From the NCBI GenBank assembly GCA_035690495.1, contig DASSKK010000015.1, positions 11,566-75,565 on the forward strand: a DNA stretch of 64,000 bases. The letters are read 5' to 3'. Both the position numbers and the translations under genes were made by a program. The stretch comes from DASSKK01 sp035690495. Lineage in GTDB: Bacteria > Actinomycetota > Actinomycetes > Propionibacteriales > Nocardioidaceae. Position 1 is the first letter of the stretch. Every line of letters starts with the position of its first letter. This document shows positions 62,884 through 64,000 of this stretch, piece after piece. The notes under the pieces were generated by a model that saw nothing but the letters and a program-made list of their open reading frames with translations, made no database searches and had not been told where the DNA came from.

Positions 62884-63969
62884 TCAGACGTAGCGCTCGA
62901 GGATGCTGGACTCCGCGAGCCTGGAGAGCCCCTCGCGCACGCTGCGCGCGCGCAGCTCGCCGACGCCGTCGACGGCCTGGAGATCGTCGATGCTGGCCGA
63001 CAGCAGCTTCTGCAGGCTGCCGAAGTGGTCGACCAGCCGTTCCACGACCGCGCCGGGAAGTCGCGGGACCTTGGCCAGCAGCCGATAGCCGCGCGGCGTG
63101 ACCGCGCCGTCGAGGTGCTCGCTGGCGCCGATGCCGAGAGCTCGGGCCACCGCGCCGACGTCGACGAGCTCGCCGGGGTCGAGAGCCTCGATGTCTGCCA
63201 GGATCTCCGCTGCGGTGCGTCGACGGCGGTGCTGCGGCAGGTAGTCGCGGATCACCAGCTCACGCTCCATGTCGACACCGGTGACGAGCTCCTCGAGCTG
63301 CAGAGACAGCAGCCTGCCGTCGGTGCCGAGCTCGAGCACGTAGTCCTCGATCTCGCTGGCGATCCGGGTCACCATCTCGAGCCGCTGCGCGACCACGGCG
63401 ACGTCCCTGGCGGTGACCAGGTCCTCGATCTCGAGGGCCGACAGGGTGCTGGACACCTCGTCCAGGCGCATCTTGTAGCGCTCCAGCGTGGCCAGTGCCT
63501 GGTTGGCGCGCGACAGGATCTGCCCGGAGTCCTCCAAGACGTAGCGCGTCTCGCCGACGTACACCGCGATGATCTGCATCGACTGCGACACCGAGATCAC
63601 CGGGAACCCGGTCTGCTTGGCGACCCGGTCGGCGGTGCGGTGCCGGGTGCCGGTCTCCTCGCAGGGGATGGTGTGGTCCGGCATCAGGTGCACGTTGGCC
63701 CGGTGGATCCGGGAGATCTCCCGGTCGAGCACGATGCCGCCGTCCATCTTGGCCAGCTCGCGCAGGCCGGTGGCGGTGAACGGCACTTCGAGGGTGAACC
63801 CGCCGGTGGAGATGGAGTCGACGGTCTTGTCGTTGCCGAGCACGATCAGCGCGCCGGTGCGCCCGCGCAGGACGCGTTCGAGGCCGTCCCGCAGCGACGT
63901 CCCCGGCGCGATGTTGGCCAACGTCGTCCGCAAGCGGAGGTTCTCGTCCGAGCGGTCGTTCGCGGCCAC
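62884..63969 (-). CDS. disA: DNA integrity scanning diadenylate cyclase DisA
   Basis: This 361-residue protein makes c-di-AMP and scans DNA. The DAC domain (about 10-145) carries the DGG-type motif in LAKMDGGIVLDREISRIHRA and the RHR motif in EETGTRHRTADRVAKQTGFP. A central helical spine and a C-terminal helix-hairpin-helix DNA-binding region (LQAVDGVGELRARSVREGLS) follow. The length matches the family. ATG 63969 is the start; radA, the usual upstream neighbour, would be just beyond the window. Confidence 0.96.
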   Translation of the reverse strand: MAANDRSDENLRLRTTLANIAPGTSLRDGLERVLRGRTGALIVLGNDKTVDSISTGGFTLEVPFTATGLRELAKMDGGIVLDREISRIHRANVHLMPDHTIPCEETGTRHRTADRVAKQTGFPVISVSQSMQIIAVYVGETRYVLEDSGQILSRANQALATLERYKMRLDEVSSTLSALEIEDLVTARDVAVVAQRLEMVTRIASEIEDYVLELGTDGRLLSLQLEELVTGVDMERELVIRDYLPQHRRRRTAAEILADIEALDPGELVDVGAVARALGIGASEHLDGAVTPRGYRLLAKVPRLPGAVVERLVDHFGSLQKLLSASIDDLQAVDGVGELRARSVREGLSRLAESSILERYV

Positions 63970-64000
63970 GGTGCTCCCCTGGTAAGTGCCTCTGACGTCG

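Overview
The window is chromosomal DNA from a high-GC actinobacterium, most likely of the Nocardioides/Nocardioidaceae type. The signs are very GC-rich coding with G/C in third positions, frequent GTG starts, an Lsr2 nucleoid protein, a dnaK-grpE-dnaJ-hspR-clpB cluster behind a HAIR operator, a ClgR-type box in front of clpC, the DUF3151 family, a class E-type sortase and an ECF41 sigma factor. Placement below the phylum is inference. I see no rRNA, tRNA, CRISPR array, insertion sequence or phage gene.

Bases 1-4.7 kb start with the end of hutI and pass into an accessory islet. It holds a RHH/MazF toxin-antitoxin pair, a Phd/PIN pair on the minus strand, a second PIN toxin whose antitoxin has lost its N-terminus, a PIN-domain tail remnant and an AadA-like nucleotidyltransferase. 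From 4.5 to 15.6 kb there is a large LuxR-type ATPase regulator, a diguanylate cyclase, a cytochrome P450, a Cys-containing hypothetical protein, a lipoprotein joining a propeller to a CWB2-like region, a divergent membrane protein, a GNAT protein and an internally deleted NDH-2-like flavoprotein.

From 15.7 to 22.6 kb lies the chaperone operon dnaK-grpE-dnaJ-hspR-clpB, with overlapping or tightly packed genes and a HAIR operator upstream. From 22.6 to 31.6 kb come a membrane protein, an aminotransferase, a sortase, pyrE behind two palindromic repeats, a DedA protein, a SpoU-type methyltransferase, a small membrane protein, an orphan PTS EIIB domain, class II aldolase, a DHA2 exporter and DUF3151. 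An apparently inserted block (31.6-38.5 kb) carries a DUF1275 protein, a D-lactate/glycolate-dehydrogenase-like FAD/Fe-S protein overlapping a pyruvate-oxidase-like TPP enzyme, and a lipid kinase.

Purine synthesis is spread over 38.5-54.5 kb as purA-purD-DUF402-VOC-purB, then purC, then purS-purQ. Between these lie cspA, a CMD/ECF41 sigma module with its own predicted ECF41 promoter, a NarL-type two-component system, a second DHA2 exporter and an S9 peptidase. The last 10 kb holds DUF2520-panC-lysS, lsr2, clpC with a ClgR-like operator, mutY, an anchored secreted protein and disA.

The most interesting points are: the ECF41 module with a near-consensus autoregulatory promoter; the pair of 20-bp palindromes before pyrE; the toxin-antitoxin islet with a head-to-head, truncated second module; the clean in-frame deletion in the NDH-2-like gene; and the near-consensus CRP, HAIR and ClgR operators. 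I did not find a convincing wholly new multi-gene system.
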